From: Sweltsa coloradensis
Taxonomy: Eukaryota > Arthropoda > Insecta > Plecoptera > Chloroperlidae
Assembly: GCA_024449915.1 (NCBI GenBank)
Contig: JAMZAV010005056.1
Coordinates: forward strand, 1 to 64,000
Length of the DNA: 64,000 bases
Direction: 5' to 3'
Part shown: piece by piece, positions 10,480 to 22,500 of the stretch
How positions within the stretch are numbered: position 1 is the stretch's first letter
Layout of the letters: every line of letters starts with the position of its first letter
The notes under the pieces: model-generated
The model's database searches: none
Told to the model about the DNA's origin: nothing
What the model saw: the letters and a program-made list of their open reading frames with translations, nothing else
Program-made: the position numbers and the translations under genes

Positions 10480-10575
10480 AGTCATAGAGTCAGTAGAGGT
10501 ATGAACCCACGGTCTGCCAGACGGAACTCATAGGTTCGATCCTAGGCCAGAATAGGAGGGTCATTATGTTCATCT
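10480..10575 (+). mobile_element. tRNA-derived SINE head
   Basis: A box-A-like GAGTCAGTAGAGGTATG is followed by a short stem (CGGTCTGCCAGACGG) and a good box B, GGTTCGATCCTAGG. The spacing is that of a tRNA-like Pol III promoter. No second copy occurs in this window and the 3' tail is unclear, so the SINE call is tentative. Confidence 0.4.
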
Positions 10576-10782
10576 TTAATACAGTGCTAGTGGATTCACG
10601 TCTAATTACTGTGTCTACACCCCCTTCATGAACCCACCTACCCACGATCCTGGTCCGTGCTAGTTAATTTAGGCCTAAAGAGTAACACTACGCCCCCACT
10701 TAAACACTCATTTGGCGATCACCATCCTCAGCCAAAGGGCCTAATTAGCTATGCGTGACAATATTACATTCAGATGGCTTAC

Positions 10783-10863
10783 CATGTTAACTCCAAGCTC
10801 TTGTGATTCACAGACTAGCCAGGCAACAATCGTTAGCCCCACTAGAGCCTGGACGAGCTTCAT
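10783..10863 (-). CDS. GM2 activator-like gene 1, exon 1 (signal peptide)
   Basis: On the minus strand an ATG at 10863 opens MKLVQALVGLTIVAW, followed by LVCESQELGVNM and a GTAAGC donor: 27 codons, phase 0. A short basic start, a hydrophobic core and a small-residue region ending near C-E-S are those of a secretory signal peptide, which GM2-activator proteins need. A TATA box lies about 70 bp upstream. The exon is shorter than usual ORF cutoffs. Its phase fits exon 2 (174 bp in the repaired paralogue length) and exon 3 (165 bp). Linkage to exon 2, 3.2 kb downstream, is inferred from strand, phase and function, not from transcript data. Confidence 0.6.
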
Positions 10864-10930
10864 TATGCTTGGTTGACAGCCACTTGGGCAAGCTAAGAAG
10901 TTGACACTGAAGGGGTTTATTAGTAGCTAG

Positions 10931-10938
10931 TATTTATA
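10931..10938 (-). promoter_or_regulatory. TATA box of the GM2A-like gene 1
   Basis: The minus strand reads GGGTATAAATACTAGC about 70 bases before the start codon at 10863. A TATAAATA core at this distance predicts a start site near 10900 and a ~40-base 5' UTR. Confidence 0.55.
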
Positions 10939-10944
10939 CCCAGA

Positions 10945-12300
10945 GATCAGGGACACTCATCCTTTGTGCAAGAATATTTCCATATATCAATATTTTTTCG
11001 ACGTATAATATGAAAACCGATTATAATCGCGTGGGTGATGTGATGTGTTTAGAGAGAACCTCGCGCATCCTTCAGACCGGATGTGAAGAGGAAGAACTTC
11101 TTTCTGGCTCCTATACACGAAGTTATTTTTTATAATATAGCGATCAATGATGCATGAATCAATAGTAGGTGTAATATGGGAATGATGCGATAATAAAGTA
11201 AAAAAAACAGTTAGATTGTATAATCACTGTGAGGTACGTGTTTATTGAATGCCTAGCCATCCATCACTGGCCAGCACCTCCCTTCATGCTAGATCGATGT
11301 TCATCGAGATATCGATTGTCGCTGAGGTCGAGGTTACAAAGTCGACCTATTACAGTAAGCTAGGGTTAATTAGCATCCAGCAATAAAAAATTACGATACT
11401 ATTTGCGCCTAGGATAATTGGCCTATAACTTGTTATTCAACAAATTACGAACTATAACAAATACCGTACATAAGTACCAGTAACACACCAAACTGTGTTC
11501 ATATTAGAACAAGAGTAAATACGTGGTAGTGTTGAATTCACACAACTAACTTTGAATCACTTTTCGACACTTCTCGGCGGCTATTTCGCATGTGGACCAC
11601 ACAAAAAAATAGATGGCTTAGTCCAATGCAAAAATTATTATTTTTAAAAGTTATTTTATTAGACTATATAAATTCATTTGAAATAAAACCAATAACTAAA
11701 AACATATTTTGTTTCATCAACAATCGCTTGAACAGTTAACAGTTGGCAAATATAAACGATCACTGATACAATTCTTGCAACAACAACAAAATAACTACAC
11801 AGACTGACATCTACAAAAAGTTTTTCGTGCAGCTGTCACTGGATAGGCCTAGGCCTAAGTGTTCCTGCTTCAGCTAGGCCCTTCATCCTAGAAATCTTTT
11901 CGACTTCTCTTTCGCATTGTGATCGTTATGCATCTATAATACACTTTAATTAATTGAACAACAACGTCGATAACATGACCTAATAATTCATGAATCATCT
12001 GTGAAAGTACTTCCAGGGCTCCAAAACCAGGCGGCCATTGCATGATACCCATTTTTGGTTTTTCTGCAAAGGTTGTGCTGAGTTGATCACGTGACCATTG
12101 TGAAGGTCTTTTCAAACCTAGCTGACTTGGGGTCTAGATGACAGGATTGCCTATATTGTAATAATTATTATGGTGTGAGACATGCGATAGATTGTGCAGT
12201 GTCACCGTGTTCTGAACGTGCACACGCACACGCACACACAAAATCAATGTTAAATCAATGTTTATTTTTTGGGATCATGAAGTTGAATAAAAGCGTGCTA
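10945..12300. other. Upstream region of the GM2A-like gene; no other feature seen
   Basis: AT-rich, no convincing open frames. (CA)n-like text lies at 12220-12240. It presumably holds the upstream regulatory region of the minus-strand gene, but I recognise no specific site. Confidence 0.4.
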
Positions 12301-12304
12301 AATT

Positions 12305-12560
12305 GAATCCCAGGGAAACGCCAAAGTCGTTGATAGGACGAGTGAGTGACCCATGTGTTGAGTACCCGGGAACATCCCCTTTCCTAACCTATACCCAAGG
12401 CTGGATCTAGCCCAGTATGGGGAATGATACCGGATATTCAACACATGGCTCACTCACTCGTCTATCAACGACTTTGGCGTATACCTAGTTATATTGGCTA
12501 AGGCGCCCTTATACCCGGAATGTGGGGAAAACCTGGGTTTCAATCCCCTGGTCGGATAAG
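12305..12560 (+). mobile_element. Foldback element with attached tRNA-like head, family E copy 2
   Basis: Left arm 12312-12368 (ACGCCAAAGTCGTTGATAG, then GAGTACCCGGGAAC) is the inverse of right arm 12428-12481 (CTATCAACGACTTTGGCGT). Directly after the right arm is a plus-strand tRNA-like segment: GGCTAAGGCGCCCTTATA, then a box B, GGGTTTCAATCCCCTGG, and GTCGGATAAGATTTTG. It matches 24328-24470 and, inverted, 8178-8300. Confidence 0.65.
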
Positions 12561-12589
12561 ATTTTGTAGTTTATGGATTGTCAAGAATC

Positions 12590-12712
12590 AAGGGAAACAA
12601 GAACTGACGGACTTATGGCCAAATCAGAAGTTAAAAAACCTCTGATTTTTGCGGGATTCGAACCCTGGACCTTCTGCATTGGAAGCAGGTAGGCTAACCA
12701 CAAGACCAACGA
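12590..12712 (-). mobile_element. tRNA-Gly-like SINE, family F copy 1
   Basis: The minus strand gives GTGTGGCTCGTTGGTCT as box A region, an anticodon-like arm TGCTTCCAATGCAGA (TCC, glycine) and box B GGTTCGAATCCCGC. The body then continues with an inverted pair around AATCAGAAGTTAAAAAACC. A second copy with head and body is at 33980-34118, so it is a dispersed SINE rather than a tRNA gene. Confidence 0.7.
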
Positions 12713-12815
12713 GCCACACGAAGACCAACGAGCCACACGAAGACCAACGAGCCACACGAAGACCAACGAGCCACACGAAGACCAACGAGCCTCACGAAGA
12801 CCAACGAGCCACACG
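12700..12815. repeat. 19-bp minisatellite derived from a SINE head
   Basis: The unit AAGACCAACGAGCCACACG repeats six to seven times with one T substitution. The unit is identical to the first 19 bases of the SINE immediately left of it, so it arose by expansion of the SINE's own end. The copy at 34118 has a single unit. Confidence 0.9.
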
Positions 12816-12829
12816 AAGACCAAGACAAA

Positions 12830-14030
12830 TGACACACACGCAGCAAACGTGTAACTTGTAAGATGTATACTAAGGGAGTTACCAAAATTAAAAATATGTA
12901 AATCTATCTAATGTGATCAGAAAGGAATCTGAGAATGGAACGTTTAAAATTGTTTGAGCACATAAAAAGAATGCGATAAGATAGGATTCTAAGATGAGAT
13001 TTTGAAGCGGAGGAAGAGGGGAAAAGAAAACGTAGGAATACCGGGAGAAAAGTAGGGAATCCTGATGAAGGAGATGTTGAAGGTGAACGCAGTATAGCAC
13101 AGTCTCAGTCACACTCGCATTCATGTCTAACAAATAATAAACACGATATTTCTATCATTTATAGTGAATAAGTTACATCAATACAATAATATACAAAACA
13201 TAAGATGTACGCCTGCGTTCTTGCAAGTGTGTGTGCTGATGATGCAGGATGAAGATGAAGAAACGCTGAGCCTGGCAACTAGACATTACAACCACACACA
13301 AGTGTGCAACCATTGAGTACAGAACTCAACTGTTTATTTCGGTTACAATGGCTAATTGTGTAGATGCATTGAGCCATTGCTTGCTATTTAACTACCCGTG
13401 CAATCTATGGGTGGTCACACGACAATAAGTGTTTCTAGCACAACGACATTAACAGTTGTGTGTAGACTTTAGAAGACTGTGGTATTTAGGTCTTCCCCAC
13501 AACGCGTTGGATACAGGCTGTGAAGAAGGTTCCAGTAATATGAAAATGTAAGTACGAAAGACATGCACCTGAAAATGTATTTAGTTTCTATGTAATATCA
13601 CACAAAAAAAGTGTATACATTATATTAATACATATAACATTTTTAAAAAAACATGTGAGTACAGTTTCGAGTGATTCTATGAACGTAGCGGTACGAATAA
13701 ATACAGGAATGTCTAAGCACAGAGTATAGCCATGCATTTAAGTTCAATTGTTATAGTCTTTTGGCTCAGTCGTTTAACAACAAGCCAACAATAATTGAAT
13801 TTCATTTCAAACAACGATGGTTTTTATATTTCATTTCAATCGATGATGTTTTTTAAATTGTTTAAGCATACGATCGTGTTCCACTAACATGTAATGACAA
13901 AATCTCGCAATAATATTTTTTTAAACGATTTATTTGTCATGCATGCATTTGGCATGCAATTGATGGAACTACTTCAATACAACGTCACTTACTACTATGA
14001 CGACGAATACCGTGAAACCTAAAAATATCA
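12830..14030. other. No recognisable feature
   Basis: AT-rich sequence. A possible tiny exon (ATGAAAAT before GTAAGTACG at 13543-13559) is too weak to call. No conserved coding text. Confidence 0.4.
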
Positions 14031-14033
14031 ATT

Positions 14034-14165
14034 ATGATCGAATGTGGCAAATGTTTTGGCATAAAGGAAACTCTCTTTATTGATAAAGATATTTCTGACG
14101 TAAGGCTTCATGGCCTTAATCTTGCCAGCATAATTAAAACCTTAATCAATCAATCAATCAATCAA
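14034..14165 (+). mobile_element. LINE 3' end with (AATC)n tail
   Basis: The stretch TAAGGCTTCATGGCCTTAAT, then AAAACCTTAATC and (AATC)n, is the same tail as in the LINEs at 8871-9657 and 20200-21759. No coding part remains. It abuts a (TC)n run. Confidence 0.65.
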
Positions 14166-14206
<41 letters not shown>

Positions 14207-14290
14207 CCACAGCCTTCTAGTGCTCCTCGTGTCCTTGCTGACGGTGGCGGCGGTGGAGAGTGTCTCTCACATCAAGGTCCTCTAGATCTC
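14165..14290 (+). repeat. Single unit of the pyrimidine-rich minisatellite MS1
   Basis: (TC)n, then CATCCCACAGCCTTCTAGTG, CTCCTCGTGTCCTTGCTGAC, GGTGGCGGCGGTGGAGAGTG. This is a clean unit of the array that fills much of 17.2-22.5 kb. It lies directly next to a LINE tail. Confidence 0.75.
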
Positions 14291-14694
14291 CGCCACCTGG
14301 TCGGAGGCTCGTCTAATAACTGCGCTCGTGTGTCCACTAGGTTAGGTCGTCGCAACCGCGTTCCACTATGTATAGCAGCCATTACGGTTATTTGGCACGA
14401 GAAATAGAGGGAATTTTAAAAAGCAAAGTGAAGCATCTACTTTATATCGCGCCCTAAAAAGACTTGACTCATGACAATGACGATGTAGAGTCTCAAAAAG
14501 TTCCGTGGCATTTTTGAGATAATAAAATTGACAACCCAATAATAATGAAGCTAGTTAATTTGTTGGCAATGTAATAATAAAATGAAATATTTTAAATACA
14601 CTTTGTTATAACGTTGGGTTTTGTTAAGTGTGATGTGTAGGATTCCACGAGCAATTTTTCTTACGATTTAAAAAATTTATTTTCTTTCAGGTCA
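14291..14694. other. No recognisable feature
   Basis: Mixed composition, no open frame of note and no repeat match seen elsewhere in the window. Confidence 0.35.
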
Positions 14695-15170
14695 CTACGA
14701 CTGAAGAAAGAAAATCCGGGATGTGTTTTTTCCTTTTTTCTTTTTTTTTTTTGTGTACTTTTGTCTGTCTGTTAACAACAATTCGGCCTATACCAATACT
14801 TCTATTGGCGATGAAATTTTATGGAGCCATTCGAATCTCTGAACTTAGAACTGCCAGCGTTTTTGAGCGGCATTCGGAATTTTTTTTCTCATAAAATCGC
14901 ATTTTATACGATTTTTTTTCAGATTTTATTATTATTTTTAACTTTATTATTATTTTTATTATTATATTATTATTTAATAATACTTATTATTATTATATAT
15001 TATTATTATATTATTATTATTACATTTATTATTAATTTTAAAATTTTTAAAATTTCTTCGACTTTGTAAAACCTACTGCTTTATTTCGATGGTAATGATT
15101 TTTTCACAGAGCCTTGATTTTATGGATTTAATATATTCGTGTGAAATTTGAGGCGCAATCAACGATTATT
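14695..15170 (+). mobile_element. Helitron2-like non-autonomous element, diverged fragment
   Basis: Phrases such as TCTGAACTTAGAACTGCCAG, TTTTTGAGCG, ATTTTTTCACAGAGCCTTGA and TATATTCGTGTGAAATTTGA match the body of the element at 59019-59783. The diagnostic ends are missing. A (TTA)n expansion fills 14925-15045. Confidence 0.55.
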
Positions 15171-17239
15171 TCTTATACTAAGTGCAATTTTACATTTAAA
15201 CAGCGTTTTGATAAAAATGCTAAGGCTTATGTACAATTTTCATTTATTTTTTAAAGTAATAGTTGTTTTAGATTAAAAAACAATACATCTAGAACATTCA
15301 CTAGACGTATTTTATTATTTTCGTTTTGTTTGATAAATAGTATTTTTTCCTTTGCATTGTTGGAAAACGTATGTTTTCTTGTAACAAATCATATTTCCCA
15401 TATTTTTAATTAAAAACTATAAATCTCAATAATAAAAAAGGTTCTAATGTAATTTTTCAGAATAAGACGTGTGAGTATATGCAAAAAAGAAATTATCTTT
15501 TATCTTAAAAACTGTAGAAGAAGTAGAAAAAATGTTAGCAAATATGCTAGAATAAAAGTTTTGAGATAATATCATTAAAATCTATTTATGTTGTTTTTTT
15601 GTAAATTTGAATATAACATAGCCTAAAGGTTCAGTTAATTTTTTTTACATGAATCACTGTTCCTTTATAACCTGTTAATCTAGGCTTCTTTAAAATTGAC
15701 TAAAAATTGTTATGAATAACACTCTATACAAAGCCTATATTGGTGGCTAATATCAGTACTGGTAAGGGGAACCATTTTCCCATGTAAAAATACCATACAG
15801 CGTCTCAAGACAAAAATCATTTAATGCTTTTAGATTATATCAGTAACATAAAATAAATTTATGTATTCAATAAATAAAAAATACACTTAAAAGCAATTCA
15901 AACAATAATAATGGCAAAATTGGCTGGTTTTTCATACATTCTGTCAGGTGAACACATTGAGGGCGGCGGGGCGAACACCTTAACACAAATTACGCTCAAA
16001 GTCGCCAAACACAACGCAGCGTCCTGAGCAAATAATGGGGCGTTTGTTCGCAAGCATTCCTAGTTGTTACTTGGCCGGGGCCAACACGCCGTCGCTTGTG
16101 CGCGCCGAAGCAAGACAACACAATCTACTGGAAATAGATCACTGTAACACGGTATGTGTTCATACACAGATACTTCCATTAAGCCGGACAATCACTGAGG
16201 ATGTGCATCTGACGTAAGTGTATCATTTTCACCTAAGGGTTGGTGTGCGCATGTCTAAGAAACATTACATATGACTGCGGCCGAGAAATGTCTAGTTTTA
16301 GAACATGAAGAAGGGGCTACGATTGTTAACAACTAAGACACATGAATGCCACTCGATATTAACGTTATAGTTGCCGCGTGAGCGATTCACTGTCGATTGA
16401 TTAATCAGTACATCTTGATGGTACTTTCGTACAACTAATTAGACCACTCAGTTGAAACGCAACCCTCTCAGGTTTTTCTCTATATTTTTTATTTTTACAG
16501 TCAGGTAGTGGTTGAAGGGGGCTCCATTACAAATTGGCTAAGTGACTTAGCACGTGGAGCGCGTACACGACATTCGTGGCCGAGTGAATACAAAAGCTCC
16601 GTTGTTAATATATCTACAGTGGCAAACCCTGAACGACAGCTGTCGCGAAACTTGAAGGGCGCAACTAATAATCTGCGTGATCAGTTACTACGTGCGGCTT
16701 GGTCCACTGATTAGGGGGATGTGGGCCATGGAATTACTACTGCATGCAGCTGAAGTAAGCCTTGGTGGGAAAGTGCCGTATGCTACCACCAAGGCTCGGT
16801 CGCAAGTTTTTTTAGTAGATTACCATCAGCTGAGATCACTGGCAACAAATGCGTCGAGACCACGACTGCAGTACCATAGCCAAGTGTATGGCGTTCCACT
16901 CAAGGTGTCCCGGAACGCTCTACGCAAGTTAAGTCGAAAGCCAAGATGGGCTCGTCTAGATTGCAGGTCGCGTGCTGAAGGCGAAGCAGCATACAACTAG
17001 ACCTCAGCATGAGGTTAGAGATCGTCCTGCTCGACTAGGCGGGTGACGGATCGATAAGGCGAACGCTCGTTACAAATCACTATCTCCTCATCCGTCTTGC
17101 TTCTCGTCTCGTCCGTCTCACTCACGTTGTCCACATCGTAAGCCATCCTCAGTCGGGCTCGCATCGTGTACACCTTGCTGTACGGGTTGGCGGGCTGGTG
17201 TAGAGTACAGTGTGTCACTATTTCACATCTCTCCTCTCG
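15171..17239. other. No gene recognised; AT-rich then mixed composition
   Basis: 15171-15940 is AT-rich with no feature. 15950-17220 is richer in GC, with open frames of 60-107 codons on the plus strand (16035-16217, 16508-16714, 16677-17000). None shows a motif I know, and they overlap in different frames, so I do not call them genes. Confidence 0.35.
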
Positions 17240-20199
17240 TATGCGTCTCTAGCTCGTCGGAATCCACCATAACAGCCCTTCTCTAGTGCTCCTCACGTGT
17301 CGCTATGGCTGGACAGGTGATGGCGCGGGTCGGTTGTGTGAATGAATTGTCACCCACGATGCTTCGCTGCTCGTGCGGATGTCTTTAGCCATGCGTGTCT
17401 CCGTCGTCTCTCGTCTCTCACCATCCGGTCACTACATGGACACTTGTAGGATGGCTTCCCTCGTTTCCTTGCTGACGGTGGCGGCGGTGTAAAGTGTCAC
17501 CTCCATCTCTCTCTCATCTCTCCTCTCTTCACGGATTCTCAATACAGTCCTCTCGAGTACCTCAATTCCCTCCGGGTAAGTGATGAAACTCGAGTATTAT
17601 CGTCATCTCTCATCGTCTCTCATTTCCGCCCACAGGCCTCTCTACAGTGTGCTCCAGCCGCGTGCGTTGTCTAATAGCTATCAACAGCGGTGTTGCGCCG
17701 TAGCGCTTTGGAAAACGTGGTCCACTGTCACCCCAATCTCTCTGCTCATCAATCGCTCGAGTTCTTCGGTACAACGACTCGAATCTCGATCAGTCAAACA
17801 CTCTCGTTCGTCTCTCATGCTCTCGCTGCTCATTTCTGCACCCACATCGCTCATACAGTAGCCATTGAGTGTCGCACTCAGGTGGCTGCCTTGTCTGACG
17901 TTTGTGAGCGTGCAAGGTGTGGACAGGATGTCAGCTGCACAAGTGACATCGGTCTCGATCTCTCTTCATCATCAATTAGTACCTGCTCGAAGCGCGAACC
18001 GTAACGGGTTGGTCTACGGATACCGTCCTCTACCCTCTTCCGTGCGAGACGTCATTTCGATCCGCACTGCCCCTCTTGTACGCATGCTCCTCGTGGTCCT
18101 GTGGCTCGTGACGACAGGTGAAGCCGACAGGTGGAGATGCACGTGTTCACTCCACATCTATCTCTCTCTCTCTCGTCCAAGTCAGTCCCAAGCACCCTTT
18201 CTATGTGGGCTCTCACGGTCCGGTAGTCGCTTAGCCTACAGCGACGGTGGCCGGTGGACCGGGTGTAAAGTGGCGATCCTGTCTCTACTTCGTCTCATCC
18301 ATCTCTCATGCCGGAGTCTCCATCGATGCTCGTCCGGTGTGTGTCTCATCCCACAGCCTTCTAGTGCTGCCCACCGATCGTAGACGTCTTGGGGCTGAGA
18401 CATACGGTGAGGCTGCAGCGTGGGATGGAAATGTAGGTCCCTGTAACTACATCTTCATTCTCTCTCTCTCTCGCTGCTCATCTCAAAATCCCACAGCCTT
18501 ACTAGTGCTGGATCGCTCGTGTCCTATAGCTCGACGGTGGCGGCAGGTGTAAGAAGTGTCAAAACACCCTCCACATTCTATCTCTCTCTCTCTCCTCTTC
18601 CTCTTCTCTGCGGACATCCTCTCCTACTCTCTCTCTCTATCAGGAGCTTCGAGGCTCCTCTGGGATTCCGGTCATCTCTCTCTCTCTCTCCCTCTCATCC
18701 CCAGCCTTGCTGAGTTGGCTCCTGCGTGTCCTTTTGCGGACGGTAGGCCGGCGTGGAAAGTATCCATCACATCTATCAATCTCTCTCTCATCCCAGCAGC
18801 CATCTATTGGCTGACCACTGTCCTTGCTGTGACATGGGCCGGACGGTAGCCTAAGTGTCACTCACATCTATGATCTCTCTCTCGTCCCATCGAGCATTCC
18901 GCGCAGTCCATCTAGTGCTCCTCGTGTCCTTTCTTGCCTGTTGGTGGCGGCGTGTCAAAGTGTCACTCACATCCGATATCTCTCTCTCAAATGGCCCATC
19001 ATCCCTGCAGCCATCTTGCTACTCCTACGTGTCTTGCTGACGGTGGCGGCGGTGTGGCTAGAAGTGTCACTCACATCTATATCCTCTCTCTACATCACAT
19101 ATCACTCTTCGGAGTGTGTCGTCATCTCATCTCTCTCATAAGATCCCACAGCCTTCTAGTGCTCCTCGTGTCCTTGCTGACGGTGGCGGCGGTGGAGAGT
19201 GTCCTCACATCTCTTTCCCCTCTTCTCCCCTCTCCACTCCTCCAGATCCACACTCCTCTCATCTCCTCGCTCTCGTCTCATCTCTCATCTCCTCCATCCC
19301 AACCCCACTCCCAATCCCACAACACCACAGGCACTTGTAGTGCTCCTCGTGTCCTTGCTGACGGGGGCGGCGTGTAAAGCGTCTCTTACATCTCTCTCTC
19401 TCTCTCTCCTCCATCTCTGTCTCCTCTCTGTCTCCCTCACTCTCTCTCTGTCTCATCCCAAGGGCCTTCTGTGTGCTCTGGCTTGACGGTGGCAGCGGTG
19501 TAAGTGTCCTCTAGACATCCCATGTAATTGGGCCTAGAACCTAAGGGCATCAGCGGTCCACTTCCGGGACAGATGGGAAGCTATCCTTGAATGGTGAGTT
19601 AGCATGTTAATTAGATGGGGCGATTAATCGAAAAAATATTTTAAAGATGGCGCAAGTTTGCAGGTGAGCATATCAGACTTGAACACCAAATGATTACTAA
19701 ATTCTCTTATGCTACTTTGGGCATTGCCTTCTGTTTGTTAAATACCATGCTGCACAAGCTAAAACCATATCAAACAATCCATTAAATACCTTTATTGCAT
19801 CTAAAAAAGGCATAAATTAAAAACGCCAAACCGCCATCTTGAATGGGTGAGATTGACGCTTCAATTTGGTATCACTCGCGCCTGTGTCTCAGGTATGTGA
19901 GACTGGCGTATCTAGCCTACTATAGGTGTTAATATCTATGGTGTTCACTCACATCTCATCCTCCTCTCGTCTCTCTCTCTCTCATCCCACATCGCTTCTA
20001 GTGCTCCTCGTGTCCTTGCTGACGGTGCGGCGGTGTAAATGTCACTCACATCTCTCTCTCTCGTCTCTCTCTCTCATCTCTCATCTTTCTCATCTCTCTC
20101 TTCTCTCTCTCTCATCCCATAGCCTTCTAGTGGCTCCTCGTGTCTTGCTGACGGTGGCGGCGGTGGAAGTGTCACTCACATCTCTCTCTCTCTCGTCTC
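17240..20199 (+). repeat. Pyrimidine-rich minisatellite MS1, left part
   Basis: Degenerate tandem units of roughly 100-140 bp: a (TC)n run, ATCCCACAGCCTTCTAGTG, CTCCTCGTGTCCTTGCTGAC, GGTGGCGGCGGTG, AAAGTGTCACTCACATC, then (TC)n again. The clearest units are at 18340-18460, 19020-19080, 19140-19215, 19330-19400 and 20000-20215; 17240-18300 is very eroded, and 19520-19925 is a non-repeat insert. Frequent one-base indels between units look like consensus error as well as divergence. Serine/leucine-rich open frames inside are repeat translations, not genes. Confidence 0.75.
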
Positions 20200-21759
20200 T
20201 CTCAGTCAGGGTGGCATTCCTGTCTGCACTGGGGTGCCCCAAGGTAGTGTACTCGGACCTTTACTTTTCTCATTTTACATTAACAATATCTCATCCTCAC
20301 TTACTTACTGTCACCATCATCTGTATGCCGACGACCTTCAAATTACACTACATGCCTCTCCTGCTTCACTTAATCAAGCAATAGAAATGATGAACAAATA
20401 CTTACAGTCGGCTATGCGGACTGGGCAATACAAATCGTTTACTTATCCATCCTAATAAGATCCCAAACATAATTCTAGGATACCACCATTCTTGCCAAAA
20501 TCGATAGGACAAAACTCAACAAAGTCACTCTGGACGGTATGACTATACCGTTTCCAGCACAGTTCGTTAAAAATTAGGACTTTACATGACTGACGAATCT
20601 TTCCTGGAACGAACATGTAAAACATATTTCCAAAACACTTGTCTGCAGCACTACACCGCTTTGAACAGACTAAAAAACTTTCTACCAACTCACTTAGAAA
20701 CTATGCTCGGTTCAATCACTTATCCATCCTCACTTCGACTATTGTCGACTTAGTTTATCAACGACATGACAGAAGAACTTTCAATCCGACTGGCAAAGAG
20801 TCCCAAAACTTCGTGCGTACTTTTCATATTAGTTGCATAAACAAAAAAAGTCTGACCAACATAACGCCCCGGTTTTAGACAACTTCATGGCTTCTCTGAG
20901 TGACCGACGTAAATCTTCATTCCTCTTGCCTCGTTCATCGGCCTTCCTTTCCACTCAAATCATACTTTCGGCACAAGGTCGAGGTCTGGCCACCCAACTT
21001 GCTTTTTTTCCGATACACAGAACAAATTTAGTCGACAAAATCCTTCGTAATAACGCATTCGAACCTGGAATGTGCTCTCCCTACTGCTATAAGGGCTATA
21101 ATAGAGGCAAATTATAAATGTTTTTCAAGAACGAAACTAACAAGTTCATATCTTCTGCAACCTCTCCGATGCCTGGGGAATTTACTTATACTTAAATTAA
21201 CCAACCTCTAATCTAATTTCTCATATAAGAGATAACTATGTAATAATGCATCTTCTAATATAATTTACGTACATTACTTGTGTTGTTTATTTATTTTTTA
21301 TTTTGATAATCAGTAGTATTTAGTATTAATATGATTTATCTTTTCTTCTACACTAATGACGTTGGCACTATCTTTTGGTTGCATGTACACTCTTAGGATG
21401 AATAGATGTGTGAATGATTGTGTATTTTAATAATATTAATATTTTAAGTAGTAATTACACGCGGACTTATAGTTTCTTAAAGAAATTGTTTTTGTGCTAA
21501 ACACCGCACATACTACAACTAAGTTCTCTAACAGTAATATAAGTTCATTAGTATGTAAATAACTTATATACATGTATTTTTTTTAATCTAGTCATTTTTC
21601 ATCATTCATATGAAAATATTCTTTGTTAACGTTTATATCTAGGATAATAAGCTGTAACAATTAAATTAATTATTTTTGTATTATCACTAAAATCAAGGTT
21701 GGATGGAAATAAGCTTCCTACCTTACCCCCTTACTAAAGACGTCACATCATCAATCCCA
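20200..21759 (+). mobile_element. 5'-truncated LINE (CR1/Jockey group) inserted in MS1
   Basis: The element starts abruptly in the reverse-transcriptase palm. It shows TGVPQGSVLGPLLFSFYINN and the catalytic YADDLQI at about 20320-20340. The thumb/C-terminal region follows in shifting frames: LNRLKNFLPTHLE, INDMTEELSIRLAKSP, IHRTNLVDK. A 3' UTR of about 600 bp follows, with the family tail GGTTGGATGGAAATAAGC and an eroded (ATCA) tract, and the MS1 array resumes right after. The missing 5' end is typical of target-primed reverse transcription. Several frame breaks and an internal stop make it dead. The same family is at 8871-9657 (minus), with tails at 14034 and 40905. The HLYADDLQI motif and AATC tail suggest Daphne/Crack-like CR1 relatives, but the clade is unproven. 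Confidence 0.85.
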
Positions 21760-22500
21760 CCAGGTCCTTCTAGTGGCTCCTCGTGTCCTTGGCTCACGGG
21801 ATGCGGCGATGGAAAGTGTCACTCACCATCTTTCTCTCTTCTCTCTCTCTCTCTCGTCTCTCTCGTCCTCTTCGTCTCTCTCTCTCTCCTCTCTCTCATC
21901 TCTCTCTCTCTCTCATCCCACACCTTCTAGTGCTACCTCGTTGTCCTTCGCTGACGGTGCGGCGGTGGAGAGTTTTCCTCACATCTCGCTCTCTCATCTC
22001 TCTCTCCTCTTCATCTCTCTCTCTCTCTCTCATCCTCAGCTTTCTAGTGGCTCCTCGTGTCTTTGAAAGTGTCCTCTACATCTCCTCTCTCACGTCATCC
22101 CACAGGCTTCTAGTGGCTCCTCACGTAGTCCTTGAAAAGACAGTGGCGCGGTGGAAAGTGGTCTCTCTCACATCTCCTCATCATCTCTCTCTCTCTCTCT
22201 CATTCCCACAGCTCTTCTAGTGCTCGTCGTGGGTCCTTGCTGACTGTGGCGGCGGTGGAAAAGTGTCTCTCACATCTCTCTCTCTCATCCCACATGCCTC
22301 TAGTGCTCCTCGTGTCCTTGAAACATTGGGCGGCGGTGGAAATTTGTCCTCTCAATCTCTCTCTCTCTCTCTCTCTCTCCCCTTATCTCTCTCATCATCT
22401 CTCTCTCTCTCTCTCTCTCAATACCCACTCTCGCCTTCTAAGTGCTCCTCGTGTCCTTGCTGACGGTGGCGCGGTGGAAATCGTCCAGTAACGCGTCGTG
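21760..22500 (+). repeat. Pyrimidine-rich minisatellite MS1, right part
   Basis: The same units as left of the LINE, with at least five copies of CTTCTAGTGxCTCCTCGTGTC separated by (TC)n runs, the last at about 22430-22490. The LINE thus splits one array. Confidence 0.75.

Noticed and set aside
13543..13559. Possible tiny first exon (ATGAAAAT before GTAAGTACG)
   Set aside because: There is no promoter motif and no downstream exon in phase.
16508..17000. Two overlapping open frames of 68 and 107 codons
   Set aside because: They overlap in different frames, have no known motif and no splice context; they are left as unexplained DNA.
17580..22491. Many Ser/Leu-rich open frames with repeated LLVLLVSLL-type peptides
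   Set aside because: They follow the MS1 repeat unit in all frames and break at each indel; there is no sign of selection on protein.
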